From positions 168,934 through 232,933 of the forward strand of contig JAFRRF010000034.1 of assembly GCA_017428245.1 (NCBI GenBank): a stretch of DNA of 64,000 nt, written 5' to 3'. Shown here piece by piece: positions 37,837 to 47,604 of the stretch. Under the pieces are notes generated by a model that did not search any database, was not told where the DNA came from, and saw nothing but the letters and a program-made list of their open reading frames with translations. The stretch is from Bacteroidales bacterium. GTDB taxonomy: Bacteria > Bacteroidota > Bacteroidia > Bacteroidales > UBA932. Position 1 is the first letter of the stretch. The number at the start of each line of letters is the position of its first letter. Made by a program: the position numbers and the translations under genes.

Positions 37837-39219
37837 TTACAATGGGATTAGCAATAAAACGGCAAGGGTCAGCAGCGCGATGATGCAAATCGGAACGAAA
37901 TGGAATCGCACCAGCCTGAACGGAGGCACGTCCACCGCCTCGGCTACGGCAATCATTACCATGGAAATCGGCGTTACGGCACGGGCGATACCGGCCAGCA
38001 ACTGCATCGCAAGCATCAGTTGGAGCGGATCGGTGCCGAACTGGAAAGCAGCTCCCGGAACGATCTGACCATAGGCGGCGAAGGTCGCGGTTGAACTGCC
38101 GGTGATGACTGTCGAAAACATCGCCAGGACTGAAAGCATCACCGTGATTCCCGTCCGGCCGATCCGTACCGACTGGGCCAGCTGGACCATCGAATCAATC
38201 ACACCCAACTTCATCAGCCCCTGTGCGAAAACGTCGGCTGCCACGATGATTACCACGATCGAGGTGAATCCTTTCCCCATTCCGCGCCAGAAAACCGACA
38301 TCGCAGCGACAGACTGCCTGAAAGAACGGCTGTGTATCCAGTCGAGCACGCCGGCCACGAAGAAAGAGAGAACGATGGCACCGTTCAGGCTCAAATAATA
38401 ATGTTCTCCCACCAATGGCAGGCTGGCGGAGAATACGACGGAAAGAAGCAGCGGGAGGAGCGGGAACAGGGCATAATAAAGCGGCGCTTCGTGACCCCAT
38501 TTCATCAAGTCTTCCCCAGAAGGCTTCTGTGCCACCGTATAGGCGCCCGCGTGCAGGCGCGCATCGCGCCGTATAAAGAAATAATAAACGAGGGTGATGA
38601 CCAACAACAGCGGTAAAGCCACCTGCAGCTGATACTTCGAATAATCTACCACATCCATTCCCAAAAGGCCGGCCGCCAGAATGGTATTGGGCGAGTTGAC
38701 ACCCATATCCAGCAGCGTACACGCTACGATAGTGGAGAGAATGCTCATCTTTCCCATCCCGATTCCACGGAGGACAGGATAAAGCGTGGTGACAAGCAGG
38801 AGACCGACGGCAGCGGCAGAGGGAAGCGCATAGGAAAGAAGTGTTCCTATGGGAATCAGAATGATGCATACCAGATTGGGATAGTTGCGCAATACCGAAA
38901 GCGGCTGCAGCATAACGTAGAGGAATGCGTTGTCGGCCCTGAGCGTTTTCATATACTCCAGATAGCCGAACAGGAACATCACCATCAATCCACTTCCGGC
39001 AAGCCGGGACGAAAAGGCTCCGGCCACCCATTCCTGCAATTCAAAAAAAATGAATCCGTCAAAATCCTGCCGGACGCCAGGCACATTCAACAGCCACGCA
39101 GCCAGCGTCATCAAAACACCGAAAAAAACCAGGATGAGCGCCACATTGCGGTTTTTAAGCACCAACCAGACGGTTGCTGCGATGACGTTGACGGCAATGA
39201 GGAAACTCGCGAGCTGCAT
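37837..39219 (-). CDS. DcuC-type anaerobic C4-dicarboxylate carrier (copy 1)
   Basis: The 460-residue integral membrane protein has about 12 helices and the DcuC-family glycine segments (GTLLSYALPSAAAVGLLLVTTLYPVL, LLDMGVNSPNTILAAGLLG, ITGSSTATFAAYGQIVPGA, GIARAVTPISMVMIAVAEA). It resembles the copy at 30150-31523 in length and motif order but is clearly diverged. It heads the peptide-utilisation operon, three bases before the M14 gene. A -7 box ends seven bases upstream of the ATG, so the transcript may have almost no leader. Confidence 0.85.
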   Translation of the reverse strand: MQLASFLIAVNVIAATVWLVLKNRNVALILVFFGVLMTLAAWLLNVPGVRQDFDGFIFFELQEWVAGAFSSRLAGSGLMVMFLFGYLEYMKTLRADNAFLYVMLQPLSVLRNYPNLVCIILIPIGTLLSYALPSAAAVGLLLVTTLYPVLRGIGMGKMSILSTIVACTLLDMGVNSPNTILAAGLLGMDVVDYSKYQLQVALPLLLVITLVYYFFIRRDARLHAGAYTVAQKPSGEDLMKWGHEAPLYYALFPLLPLLLSVVFSASLPLVGEHYYLSLNGAIVLSFFVAGVLDWIHSRSFRQSVAAMSVFWRGMGKGFTSIVVIIVAADVFAQGLMKLGVIDSMVQLAQSVRIGRTGITVMLSVLAMFSTVITGSSTATFAAYGQIVPGAAFQFGTDPLQLMLAMQLLAGIARAVTPISMVMIAVAEAVDVPPFRLVRFHFVPICIIALLTLAVLLLIPL

Positions 39220-39226
39220 AACGATA

Positions 39227-39234
39227 CAAATTTA
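39227..39234 (-). promoter_or_regulatory. -7 box (TAAATTTG) for the peptide-utilisation operon
   Basis: Minus-strand TAnnTTTG match seven bases before the first carrier gene, in a 94-base AT-rich divergent gap shared with the SARP-like regulator. Confidence 0.5.
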
Positions 39235-39248
39235 TATTAGCATACTAA

Positions 39249-39263
39249 ATTAACACATTAACA
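39249..39263. promoter_or_regulatory. direct repeat ATTAACA x2 in the divergent control region
   Basis: ATTAACA occurs at 39249-39255 and 39257-39263, an 8-base period, between the two divergent -7 boxes. A DNA-binding regulator of the SARP type often recognises short direct repeats near the promoter, so this is a candidate operator. It could also be chance in AT-rich DNA. Confidence 0.35.
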
Positions 39264-39289
39264 TATATATTAATTTTTCTTTATTTTTC

Positions 39290-39297
39290 TATCTTTG
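39290..39297 (+). promoter_or_regulatory. -7 box (TATCTTTG) for the SARP-like regulator
   Basis: Exact TAnnTTTG match 16 bases upstream of the TTG start codon. Confidence 0.55.
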
Positions 39298-39313
39298 TAA
39301 AAAAAATTAGCGC

Positions 39314-40642
39314 TTGAAACGCCTGATTATACTGTTCTTGGCCATTTGTCTGGGTACGCTTCTTTCCTTCGCCCAGCAACCGGCCGAAATACGTCTCGTC
39401 GTAGAAACTACCGGACCGGACGAAACGCCGTTGCGCGGACAACTACTCAATGTGACAAGCAACGATTACATCCGGTGCACGTTCCTGCTTGAACAGACCG
39501 GACCCGGCCAGGCTGCGCTCACGCTGCTGCAGGCCCGTTCCCGGCAAGTAAGACCGCTCACACTCCCCGACAGCCTGCCGGCGGGATCGCGGCTGGAATT
39601 CCATTTCCGGTTCCAGGACACCGACTCAAGCTGTATCGTGCGCTTCGGAACGGACGACTGTCGCTTCGAACACGTGTTCCTCAACCAACGGAACCTGCAG
39701 TTCAATCCGCTGCCCGGCGGCTGCGAAGGCCTGCAGACAAGCGTGCTGGACATCCGCCGGGAAAAACCGGCAAGGCCGGCATGGCCCGTCATTCTGCTGA
39801 TAGCCCTCATCCTGGCGGCCGACCTGGCTCTGTTCGTCGTCCTGCACGTACGTAACAATCGGCGACGCAAGGTCAGGCCACAGGACCCGATCGTCATCTC
39901 GCCGCACCGCTATGTCTCCAGCGAGCGGAATGAGCGGAACGGCATTTATCTTTTCGGTGGATTCCGGGTCATCGACAGTGAAAGCACGGACATCACGGCC
40001 CGATTCTCCCCCATCCTCCGGGAACTGTTGCTGCTGCTGGTCTGCCACACACCGAAAGGCGGCATCTCTTCCGAGCAGATCAAAACGACGCTCTGGTACG
40101 ACAAGGACGAGAAAAGTGCCGTCAATAACCGATCCGTCTCCCTGTTCAAGTTGAGGAATCTGCTCCACGGGGTAGGTTCGTTCGATATCCGCAGCAACCA
40201 GGGACGATGGGTACTGGAAGCCGCATCCGAACTGGTGGACTACTACCGCTTCATCGATCTGATCAAAGCAGGCGTGCTCACCCGTTCGCAGACGGAGGAG
40301 ATGCTGACGCTGGTCGAGGCCGGTCCGCTGCTGGCCGGATTCAACGAGTTATGGGCCGATACGTTAAAGGCCGACGTCACCGACTCCATCCTCACTGCCT
40401 TGACCCATTTCGCCCTTGGCCTGAACATCCACGACCAGGCCGACCTGCTGCTCGACGTGTGCGACGCCATCGCCAAGTTCGACTCACTCAACGAGACGGC
40501 CCTCGCACTCAAATGCAAGGCCTGCCGTGAAAAGGGCAACAACATCCTTTCACGGCAGATCTTCACCAATTTCCAGAAAGAGTACCAGGCCGTTTACGGA
40601 GAGCCCTTCCCGCGCGAGTATTCCGAAATCATCTCCGCTTGA
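39314..40642 (+). CDS. membrane-spanning SARP-like transcriptional regulator
   Basis: The 442-residue protein has a signal-peptide-like N-terminus (1-20), an extracytoplasmic beta-rich domain (about 21-155), one membrane helix (about 157-179) and a basic cytoplasmic stretch. A winged-helix OmpR/SARP-like domain follows (about 210-305, [59 protein letters not shown]), then a helical BTAD-like tail (about 306-442). The start is TTG: a stop lies two codons upstream and no ATG follows early enough to keep the signal segment. I infer that it senses an envelope ligand and controls the divergent peptide locus. Confidence 0.78.
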   Translation: MKRLIILFLAICLGTLLSFAQQPAEIRLVVETTGPDETPLRGQLLNVTSNDYIRCTFLLEQTGPGQAALTLLQARSRQVRPLTLPDSLPAGSRLEFHFRFQDTDSSCIVRFGTDDCRFEHVFLNQRNLQFNPLPGGCEGLQTSVLDIRREKPARPAWPVILLIALILAADLALFVVLHVRNNRRRKVRPQDPIVISPHRYVSSERNERNGIYLFGGFRVIDSESTDITARFSPILRELLLLLVCHTPKGGISSEQIKTTLWYDKDEKSAVNNRSVSLFKLRNLLHGVGSFDIRSNQGRWVLEAASELVDYYRFIDLIKAGVLTRSQTEEMLTLVEAGPLLAGFNELWADTLKADVTDSILTALTHFALGLNIHDQADLLLDVCDAIAKFDSLNETALALKCKACREKGNNILSRQIFTNFQKEYQAVYGEPFPREYSEIISA

Positions 40643-40669
40643 CAGGGTTGCCGTTTTTATGTATCTTTG
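40639..40669 (+). promoter_or_regulatory. promoter of the class I fumarase gene
   Basis: -33 TTG at 40639-40641 and -7 TATCTTTG at 40662-40669 with a 20-base spacer, matching the Bacteroidetes consensus. The -33 element overlaps the stop codon of the upstream regulator gene. Confidence 0.65.
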
Positions 40670-40698
40670 CAGAATACGAAACACAATACTCTCACGAT

Positions 40699-42315
40699 AT
40701 GGAATTCAAATACGCTCCGATGTTTCAGTTGGGGGAAGACACCACTGAATACTACAAGGTTCCCGGTTCCGAGGCTTGGATCTCGGTCGGCGATTTCGAA
40801 GGAAAACCGATGCTGAAGGTGGCACCCGAGGCGCTCACCGTGATGGCGAATACTGCCTTCCGCGACGTCTCCTTCATGCTCCGGCCGGCACACAACGCCC
40901 AGGTGGCGAAAATCCTCGACGATCCCGAGGCTTCCGAGAACGACAAATATGTCGCCCTGACGATGCTGCGCAACGCCGAAGTGGCCTGCAAGGGCAAACT
41001 CCCGTTCTGCCAGGACACCGGCACGGCAATCATTCACGGCGAAAAAGGCCAGCAGGTCTGGACCGGTTTCTGCGACGAGGAAGCCCTCTCGAAAGGCGTT
41101 TTCAAGACCTACACCGAAGAGAATCTCCGCTATAGCCAGAACGCACCGCTGACTATGTATGAAGAGGTCAACACCAAGTGCAACCTGCCTGCCCAGATCG
41201 ACATCGAGGCCACCGAAGGCATGGAATACCGCTTCCTCTGCGTCACCAAAGGCGGCGGCAGCGCCAACAAGAGCTACCTCTACCAGGAGACCAAGGCCAT
41301 CCTCAACCCCGGCACCCTCGTACCGTTCCTCGTGGGCAAAATGAAGACCCTCGGTACGGCCGCCTGCCCGCCGTACCACATCGCCTTCGTCATCGGCGGT
41401 ACATCCGCCGAGCGCAACCTCCTCACGGTGAAACTCGCCTCCTGCAAATACTACGACAACCTGCCCACCACCGGCGATGCCACGGGCCGCGCTTTCCGCG
41501 ACGTGGAACTCGAGAAACAGGTGTGGGAAGAGGCCTGCAAGATTGGCTTGGGCGCACAGTTCGGCGGCAAATACATGGCCCACGACGTGCGCATCATCCG
41601 CTTGCCGCGCCACGGCGCCAGCTGCCCCGTCGGTCTCGGCGTAAGCTGCTCGGCCGACCGCAATATCAAATGCAAAATCAATAAGGACGGTGTCTGGATC
41701 GAGAAACTCGATGACAACCCGGGCCGCTGGATCCCGGAAGCCCTCCGCCAGGCCGGCGAAGGCAATGCCGTAAAGATCGATCTCGACCAGCCTATGGCCG
41801 ACGTCTGCAAGATCCTGACGAAGTACCCCATCGGCACCCGCCTGAGCCTCAACGGCACCATCATCGTGGGCCGCGATATCGCCCACGCGAAGATCAAGGA
41901 ACGTCTCGACAAGGGCGAACCGATGCCGCAATACCTGAAAGACCATCCGATCTACTACGCCGGTCCGGCCAAGACACCCGCCGGCATGGCCTGCGGCTCT
42001 ATGGGCCCGACGACGGCCGGCCGCATGGATCCGTACGTCGATCTCTTCCAGGACCACGGCGGTTCGATGATTATGTTGGCCAAAGGCAACCGCAGCCAGC
42101 AGGTAACCGATGCCTGCAAGAAGCACGGCGGCTTCTACCTCGGCTCAATCGGCGGCCCGGCCGCCATTCTGGCCCAGAACAACATCAAGAGCATCGAATG
42201 CGTGGAGTATCCCGAACTCGGAATGGAAGCCATCTGGAAAATCCGCGTCGAAAACTTCCCTGCCTTCATTCTCGTGGATGACAAGGGCAACGACTTCTTC
42301 GCGAAATTCAAATAA
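40699..42315 (+). CDS. fumarate hydratase, class I (iron-sulfur)
   Basis: The 538-residue single-chain class I fumarase hydrates fumarate to malate using an oxygen-sensitive 4Fe-4S cluster. Family features are [38 protein letters not shown] and the C-terminal [15 protein letters not shown] with GSIGGPAA. I chose the ATG at 40699, just after its promoter. The frame is open further upstream but only through the promoter. It lies beside the peptide locus and, with aspA, links aspartate to fumarate and malate. Its 3' end overlaps the convergent ABC gene by eight bases. Confidence 0.93.
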   Translation: MEFKYAPMFQLGEDTTEYYKVPGSEAWISVGDFEGKPMLKVAPEALTVMANTAFRDVSFMLRPAHNAQVAKILDDPEASENDKYVALTMLRNAEVACKGKLPFCQDTGTAIIHGEKGQQVWTGFCDEEALSKGVFKTYTEENLRYSQNAPLTMYEEVNTKCNLPAQIDIEATEGMEYRFLCVTKGGGSANKSYLYQETKAILNPGTLVPFLVGKMKTLGTAACPPYHIAFVIGGTSAERNLLTVKLASCKYYDNLPTTGDATGRAFRDVELEKQVWEEACKIGLGAQFGGKYMAHDVRIIRLPRHGASCPVGLGVSCSADRNIKCKINKDGVWIEKLDDNPGRWIPEALRQAGEGNAVKIDLDQPMADVCKILTKYPIGTRLSLNGTIIVGRDIAHAKIKERLDKGEPMPQYLKDHPIYYAGPAKTPAGMACGSMGPTTAGRMDPYVDLFQDHGGSMIMLAKGNRSQQVTDACKKHGGFYLGSIGGPAAILAQNNIKSIECVEYPELGMEAIWKIRVENFPAFILVDDKGNDFFAKFK

Positions 42316-43939
42316 GCCGGATCGTTTCGCCGCAGAGACTTGAGATTCCGGACCGGTGGGTGATGAAAATCATCGTCCGGTCCGGATAGTTTTTAAACAG
42401 CCGCGTAAAGAGTTCACGTTCCGTAGCCTCGTCGAGGGAGGCGCTGATCTCGTCGAGCAGGAGGATGCTGCCGGGACGAAGCAGTCCGCGGGCGATGGCG
42501 ATGCGCTGGGCCTGGCCTTCGCTCAAACCGATACCCCGCTCACCCAGCTCCGTATCGAGACCGGCCGGCAGATTGAACACGAAATCGGCAGCTGCCGTAT
42601 GGAGCACATCCGCCAGTTCCGCATCGGTAGCAGACGGCTTTGCCAGCTGCAGGTTAAAACGGACCGTCCCGCTCATTAGCGAATTGCCTTGCGGCACGAA
42701 CACAAAATCGGGACGCGTAACCGGGGAAACCGGAACAGTCTGTTGTCCGTCATACAAAACCAACCGGCCCTCGTCGGGACGGATCAAGGCGAGCATCAGA
42801 CGGAAAAGCGTGGTCTTGCCAATGCCGGTGGGCCCCATCAAGGCCGTTTTGCTACCCGGTGCGAAATCGTGGGAAAAATGGTCCAGTACCGGACGGTCAC
42901 CCGCTTCGTAGCGGAAAGAGACATTTTCGACACGGATACCGGCAACGGCCGCAGACACCGGCGTCAGATGCGATTCCGCCTCCGCTTTTTGCTCCTGCTG
43001 CATCAATTCTTCCAGACGGTCGATGCTGGCCGTGGTATGGATGAGCTGCGGCACCATATTGAGCAGCGTCAGGATCGGATTCTGTATTTGGCTGACCAAC
43101 TGCAGGAAAGATGTCATCACGCCGAAGGTGATGGCACCGGCACGCAGCTGCAGGCCTCCCCATACGAAAGCGAGCAGATAGCCCAGGGCAAAGCACGAGG
43201 CCATGACCATGCGCGTAACGACCGTAAAGCGGGTACGTTGCTTCACGTGGCCCATCAGGTCGTCCTGCATGGTATCGAGCCTGTCGGTCACCCACTGTTC
43301 GCTGCCTAAGGAACGGAGGGTGGCATTGTGCTCCATCCCCTCCTGGACCTGCATCTGAATCCGGCTCTCGTCTTCCCGGATTTCGCGTGTCATACGGCGG
43401 AGCGGACGGGCGATGAACTTGCCGAAAACCAGTACCAGCGGAGTGAGCAGCAGCAGCGTCCAGGCCAGCGTACGGTCCATCGAACGCATCAGCAGGAAAG
43501 CGCCCGCCAGTTGGACGATCGTAACAACCGCCTTAGGCAGCAGGGAGGTCGTCGCATCGCCCACAGCATCGATATCCTTGGAAAGCCGCGAGGTAATGTC
43601 GCCCGAATGCAGTTCCCGTCCGGCATATAGCTGCCGCGTGAAAAGACGGCTGAACGTATCCAGCCGCAGTTGGTTGGTCTGCCTGGTCAGCGCAACGGTA
43701 GACATATAATAATAGAGCTGGCGCAGCGCGACACCGCCCAGGACCACCACCACCAGCAAGACAATCATCTCCGTAATGTCGCTAGACGTGCCCGTGCGGA
43801 TGGTCACATCGATGAAACGACGGCAAAGCCATACCATCAACAGGCCGAGGGCAACCTGCGCGATGCCTACGACGATGCGTACGAGGGTGTTCCATCGAAT
43901 CCCCCGCATCCCCTGCCAGATCCAGCGGACGTACTTCAT
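42308..43939 (-). CDS. ABC transporter, fused permease and ATPase (exporter type)
   Basis: The 543-residue half-transporter has six membrane helices in the first 300 residues and a C-terminal nucleotide-binding domain. Walker A is GPTGIGKTT, the signature is LSEGQ in place of LSGGQ, and Walker B is [14 protein letters not shown]. It is exporter type and homodimeric in principle. No N-terminal C39 peptidase domain is present. The start overlaps the PqqD-like gene by ATGA. As the last gene of the kinase/S26/PqqD cassette it most likely exports the modified product. Confidence 0.88.
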   Translation of the reverse strand: MKYVRWIWQGMRGIRWNTLVRIVVGIAQVALGLLMVWLCRRFIDVTIRTGTSSDITEMIVLLVVVVLGGVALRQLYYYMSTVALTRQTNQLRLDTFSRLFTRQLYAGRELHSGDITSRLSKDIDAVGDATTSLLPKAVVTIVQLAGAFLLMRSMDRTLAWTLLLLTPLVLVFGKFIARPLRRMTREIREDESRIQMQVQEGMEHNATLRSLGSEQWVTDRLDTMQDDLMGHVKQRTRFTVVTRMVMASCFALGYLLAFVWGGLQLRAGAITFGVMTSFLQLVSQIQNPILTLLNMVPQLIHTTASIDRLEELMQQEQKAEAESHLTPVSAAVAGIRVENVSFRYEAGDRPVLDHFSHDFAPGSKTALMGPTGIGKTTLFRLMLALIRPDEGRLVLYDGQQTVPVSPVTRPDFVFVPQGNSLMSGTVRFNLQLAKPSATDAELADVLHTAAADFVFNLPAGLDTELGERGIGLSEGQAQRIAIARGLLRPGSILLLDEISASLDEATERELFTRLFKNYPDRTMIFITHRSGISSLCGETIRLI

Positions 43940-44205
43940 TCCACGATGCCCAGTTCTTTCCACTGGGTCAAAAGGGTATCCACGTCGGTACGGGCCGTTT
44001 CCAGATCCACGTCGTACTCTTCACAGATAGCTTCGACAAGTGAATCGACCGAAAAGTCAACCTGCCGGCCGGCTTCGTTCCAAAGCCAGGCCGCCGTCTC
44101 GTTGATCGACAGCAACTTGCCGAAATCGATGGCACCCAGGCCCTCGCCTACGATCACTTTCTCTCCGCATACTTCGCGCAGGACAAAACCTTCTTTCCTT
44201 TTCAT
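43936..44205 (-). CDS. PqqD-family peptide-recognition protein
   Basis: An 89-residue protein with the PqqD fold (MKRKEGFVLREVCGEKVIVGEG, SINETAAWLWNEAG, LVEAICEEYDVDLETARTDVDTLLTQWKELGIV). PqqD domains act as RiPP recognition elements that bind leader peptides for modifying enzymes. It overlaps the S26-like gene and the ABC gene by four bases each, so it is made in step with them. No radical SAM enzyme, cyclodehydratase or lasso cyclase is encoded nearby, which leaves the partner enzyme as the HPr-kinase-like protein. Confidence 0.85.
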   Translation of the reverse strand: MKRKEGFVLREVCGEKVIVGEGLGAIDFGKLLSINETAAWLWNEAGRQVDFSVDSLVEAICEEYDVDLETARTDVDTLLTQWKELGIVE

Positions 44206-44660
44206 TGTATCTTGAGATTACGTATGACAGTCCGTTTATAAATGGCCAGCAACCACCGGCGAACCGGCAGCAGCTTCCGCCAAAGTCGTGCCAGGCGGCG
44301 CTGCCGCGGCGTATCGAGCCTGCGATGACGGCCGTCGGCACCGACGACCTCGTCGGCCCGCGCCAGGATGTCCTGCGGCCGGCAGACTTCGCGCCCGGCA
44401 ATATTCCCGTCACCCATCAGCTCCACCCGGTCGGAGGAAACCGCCATCACCCGGTGCAACACATAGCGGCAACCGTCAATCCGGGCCAGCACCACATCGC
44501 CGGAACGGATTCCGACAGGACGGGTCAGGACAACACGCTCAAGGCCGCCCTTGATGAAAGGAAGCATACTGCGTCCCTTGACCAGCATCGTCACGGCCAG
44601 TCCTTCGTCCACCAAGGCGACAGCCTCGCTGAGAATCTGTTCGTCGCTCAAAGCCTTCAT
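44202..44660 (-). CDS. S24/S26 family signal-peptidase-like protein
   Basis: From the Met at 44660 the protein is 152 residues. The catalytic Ser is in KGRSMLPFIKGG, and YVLHRV follows where bacterial leader peptidases have Lys, so a Ser-His dyad of the archaeal/ER type is likely. ELMGDGNIAG matches the Box E region. No N-terminal membrane anchor is seen; a basic amphipathic helix (about 120-150) closes the protein. It shares one base (TGATG) with the kinase gene stop and overlaps pqqD-like by four. It may cut the leader of a peptide substrate. Confidence 0.8.
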   Translation of the reverse strand: MKALSDEQILSEAVALVDEGLAVTMLVKGRSMLPFIKGGLERVVLTRPVGIRSGDVVLARIDGCRYVLHRVMAVSSDRVELMGDGNIAGREVCRPQDILARADEVVGADGRHRRLDTPRQRRLARLWRKLLPVRRWLLAIYKRTVIRNLKIQ

Positions 44661-45541
44661 CAATCTTTCGGCACTATGGTATCCCGGCACAGAAGGGCTG
44701 CCGCTTCATCGGGCAGACATTCCAGATGCCACACCGGCACATTCATGGCCAGCGCATTTTCCGTCTCATGCAAGCCGTCAGCCAAAGCCCGGTCCCAGCG
44801 CTTGCCTGAAATGCTGGAGATCAGCGAGGCATAAGCTGCAATACCGCCCAAACGCCGGATCGCATTATACGGCGCTTGCGACAACTGTACGAAAGCACCG
44901 GCCGGATAATCCAGATTGCGATAGCACGGAGTCTTGCCGCTCCAAGGAGAACCGTACACCCTCACCGTTCCGTCGAGCCATACGCGGACCACCGGATTGT
45001 CGTCGTTCAGCAGTTCCGAGCCCGGAATATGCTTGAGCCACAGACGCGCGTGCGTACTCTTGCCTGTTCCGCTCTTACCCAGAAACAGATAGCCCCTGCC
45101 CTGGTAAGCGATAACGGCCGCATGGAAAAGTGCCGTCCCCAACCGGGCCGTGCTCAAGGCATACATCACCATCAGCGCATTGTTCAGGCCGAACGCCTTA
45201 TATCCCTGCAGGGCCAGCGTAGCCTCCGCATAGCCGGTATGAACCGACATCCAGCCAACCTGCTTGCCCCACAAAGCGAAATCAAACCAGGAGTCCCCCT
45301 CCATCGTACGGGAAAGCCGGATCTGCGAACCTTCATCGTCCTGCAGGAACTCCTCCTTTAAACCGTCCGGCCGAGGAAAAGACTCCGCCGGAACGACATG
45401 CACACGGAAGATGCGTTCCGGCGCCGTAGCCGGATCCACCGCGAACGGGGCATAGTGCGCCAGCTCCCGCGACAGGTCAATCCCTTCGGAGGCCAAAACG
45501 GAAAAACAGTGCTCCGCAACGATATAGCAGGACTCCGTCAT
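44660..45541 (-). CDS. HPr-kinase-like P-loop protein of a peptide-maturation cassette
   Basis: The 293-residue protein has an unassigned N-terminal half and an HPr-kinase/PEPCK-like P-loop domain with GKSGTGKST (about 155-163) and a following acidic pair in ELLNDDNP. Proteins of this type occur beside PqqD-like and S24/S26 genes in Bacteroidetes and Firmicutes, and relatives in lasso peptide clusters phosphorylate the peptide's C-terminal Ser. I infer kinase activity on a peptide or small molecule. It starts five bases after the metG stop. Confidence 0.78.
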   Translation of the reverse strand: MTESCYIVAEHCFSVLASEGIDLSRELAHYAPFAVDPATAPERIFRVHVVPAESFPRPDGLKEEFLQDDEGSQIRLSRTMEGDSWFDFALWGKQVGWMSVHTGYAEATLALQGYKAFGLNNALMVMYALSTARLGTALFHAAVIAYQGRGYLFLGKSGTGKSTHARLWLKHIPGSELLNDDNPVVRVWLDGTVRVYGSPWSGKTPCYRNLDYPAGAFVQLSQAPYNAIRRLGGIAAYASLISSISGKRWDRALADGLHETENALAMNVPVWHLECLPDEAAALLCRDTIVPKD

Positions 45542-45546
45542 TCTCC

Positions 45547-47604
45547 TTATCCGATCGTAGCGCCATTGGCGAGACGCTCCTCCGGGGTCACAATGCGCAT
45601 CTTGCCGTCGATCTGTTTAGCCATCAGGATCATTCCCCGGCTCTCAATGCCTCGGATTACCCGCGGCTGGAGGTTTGCCAGGATGCAGATCTGTTTGCCC
45701 ACCATTTCTTCGGGCGTATAATACTGGGCGATCCCGCTCACGATCACACGCTGGTCAAGGCCCGTGTCAATGGTGAGTTTCAACAATTTGTCGGTCTTGG
45801 GCACCCTTTCCGCCGACAGAACGGTCGCCGTGCGGATATCCATCTTTGCAAATTCGTCGAATGTGCAGGACTCCCTGGCCGGTTCCACTTTCGGGGCAGC
45901 GGCCGCAGCGGCTTCGGCTTCGGCGGCCAGGCGCGCCGCCTTGATATCGGCAAGCCGCGTCATTTGCTTCTCGATCTCGGCATCCTCGATCTTGGAGAAA
46001 AGCAGTTCGGCAGGGTTGAGTTTGTGCCCGACAGGCAGCAGGTCCGGACGGCCGAAATCATCCCATCCGAACGGCTCCACGTTCAGGATCCGGTTGAGTT
46101 TCTCCACGGAGAAGGGCAGGAACGGGGCGAATGCCACGGAAAGCGACGCGCACAGCTGGATGCACGTGTACAGAATGGTAGCCGTCCGTTCGGTATCGGT
46201 CTTGGCCACCGCCCACGGCTCCGTATCAGAAATATACTTGTTGCCCACGCGGGCCAGGTTCATCGCTTCGCGCAGCGCTTCACGGAAACGGAAGGTCTCC
46301 AGATTCTCCTCGATGGCCCGTTTGAGAACCGGAATCTGGGCCAGCGCTTCCCTGTCGATATCCTGCAGCGTGCCGGGCGCCGGCACCGTACCGCCGAAAT
46401 ACTTGTGCGTCAGCACCACGGCACGGTTCACGAAATTGCCGAAGATTCCGACCAGTTCGCTGTTGTGCCTTGTCTGGAAATCTTTCCAGGTAAAATCGTT
46501 GTCGGAAGTCTGCGGAGCATTGGCGGTCAGGACGTAGCGTAGCGTGTCCTGTTTCCCGGGGAAGTCCTGCAGATACTCGTGGAGCCAAACCGCCCAGTTG
46601 CGGGAAGTCGAGATCTTGTCGCCCTCGAGATTCAGGAATTCGTTGGCCGGCACATTCTCAGGGAGGATGAAACCGTCGCCGTAGGCCTTGAGCATCGACG
46701 GGAAGACGATGCAGTGGAACACGATGTTGTCTTTTCCGATGAAATGAATCATCCGCGTATCGGGACTCTTCCACCACTGCTCCCAGCTGTCGGGCAGCAG
46801 TTCGATGGTATTGGAGATGTAGCCGATCGGCGCATCGAACCACACATAGAGTACCTTGCCCTCCGCGCCCTCGACGGGCACGGGCACGCCCCAGTCGAGG
46901 TCGCGGCTCACGGCACGCGGCTGAAGGCCGCCGTCGAGCCAGCTCTTGCACTGGCCGTACACGTTCGATTTCCATTCTTTGTGCCCTTCGAGGATCCACT
47001 CGCGCAGCCAGGGTTCATAGTCGTTCAGCGGCAGATACCAGTGCTTGGTCATCTTCTTCACCGGCTCGGCGCCGCTCACCTTCGAGTGCGGATTGATGAG
47101 TTCTTCCGGACTCAACGTGGAGCCGCACTTCTCGCACTGGTCGCCGTAAGCGCCCTCGTTGCCGCACTTGGGGCAGGTGCCCACGATGTAGCGGTCGGCC
47201 AGGAACACCTTGGCTTCCGGATCGTAGAACTGCTCCGACTCCTTCTCGATGAATTTTCCATCATCGTAAAGCTTGCGGAAAAACTCCGCGGCATAGCGGT
47301 GATGCGTAGCCGAGGATGTACGGGAGTAGATGTCGAACGTGATGCCGAAATCGGCGAACGACTGTTTGATCAGCGTGTGGTATTTGTCGACGATATCCTG
47401 CGGGGAGCATCCCTCCTTGCGGGCCGCCATCGTGATAGGCACGCCGTGCTCGTCGGATCCACACACGAAAAGCGTCTCGCGTCCGCGCATTCGCAGATAC
47501 CGGACATAGGTGTCGGCAGGGACATAGACGCCGGCCAGATGGCCGATGTGGACGGGCCCGTTGGCATAGGGCAACGCGCAAGTGATGAGATTCCGTTTTT
47601 TCAT
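45547..47604 (-). CDS. metG: methionine--tRNA ligase
   Basis: Class Ia synthetase charging initiator and elongator tRNA-Met. The 685-residue protein has HIGH ([10 protein letters not shown]), a four-cysteine zinc knuckle ([18 protein letters not shown]), KMSKS as KISTS ([11 protein letters not shown]), an Ala-rich linker (about 545-570) and a C-terminal tRNA-binding OB-fold domain ([23 protein letters not shown]). It overlaps dnaG by four bases and leads directly into the kinase/S26/PqqD/ABC cassette. Confidence 0.96.
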   Translation of the reverse strand: MKKRNLITCALPYANGPVHIGHLAGVYVPADTYVRYLRMRGRETLFVCGSDEHGVPITMAARKEGCSPQDIVDKYHTLIKQSFADFGITFDIYSRTSSATHHRYAAEFFRKLYDDGKFIEKESEQFYDPEAKVFLADRYIVGTCPKCGNEGAYGDQCEKCGSTLSPEELINPHSKVSGAEPVKKMTKHWYLPLNDYEPWLREWILEGHKEWKSNVYGQCKSWLDGGLQPRAVSRDLDWGVPVPVEGAEGKVLYVWFDAPIGYISNTIELLPDSWEQWWKSPDTRMIHFIGKDNIVFHCIVFPSMLKAYGDGFILPENVPANEFLNLEGDKISTSRNWAVWLHEYLQDFPGKQDTLRYVLTANAPQTSDNDFTWKDFQTRHNSELVGIFGNFVNRAVVLTHKYFGGTVPAPGTLQDIDREALAQIPVLKRAIEENLETFRFREALREAMNLARVGNKYISDTEPWAVAKTDTERTATILYTCIQLCASLSVAFAPFLPFSVEKLNRILNVEPFGWDDFGRPDLLPVGHKLNPAELLFSKIEDAEIEKQMTRLADIKAARLAAEAEAAAAAAPKVEPARESCTFDEFAKMDIRTATVLSAERVPKTDKLLKLTIDTGLDQRVIVSGIAQYYTPEEMVGKQICILANLQPRVIRGIESRGMILMAKQIDGKMRIVTPEERLANGATIG

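Noticed and set aside
44660..45541. Authentic HPr kinase/phosphorylase (hprK) of carbon control
   Set aside because: The N-terminal half is unlike HprK, and its neighbours are PqqD-like, S26-like and exporter genes, so the peptide-cassette reading fits better.
42308..45541. Complete lasso peptide cluster
   Set aside because: No asparagine-synthetase-like cyclase, no transglutaminase-like B2 protease and no precursor peptide are present in or next to the cassette.
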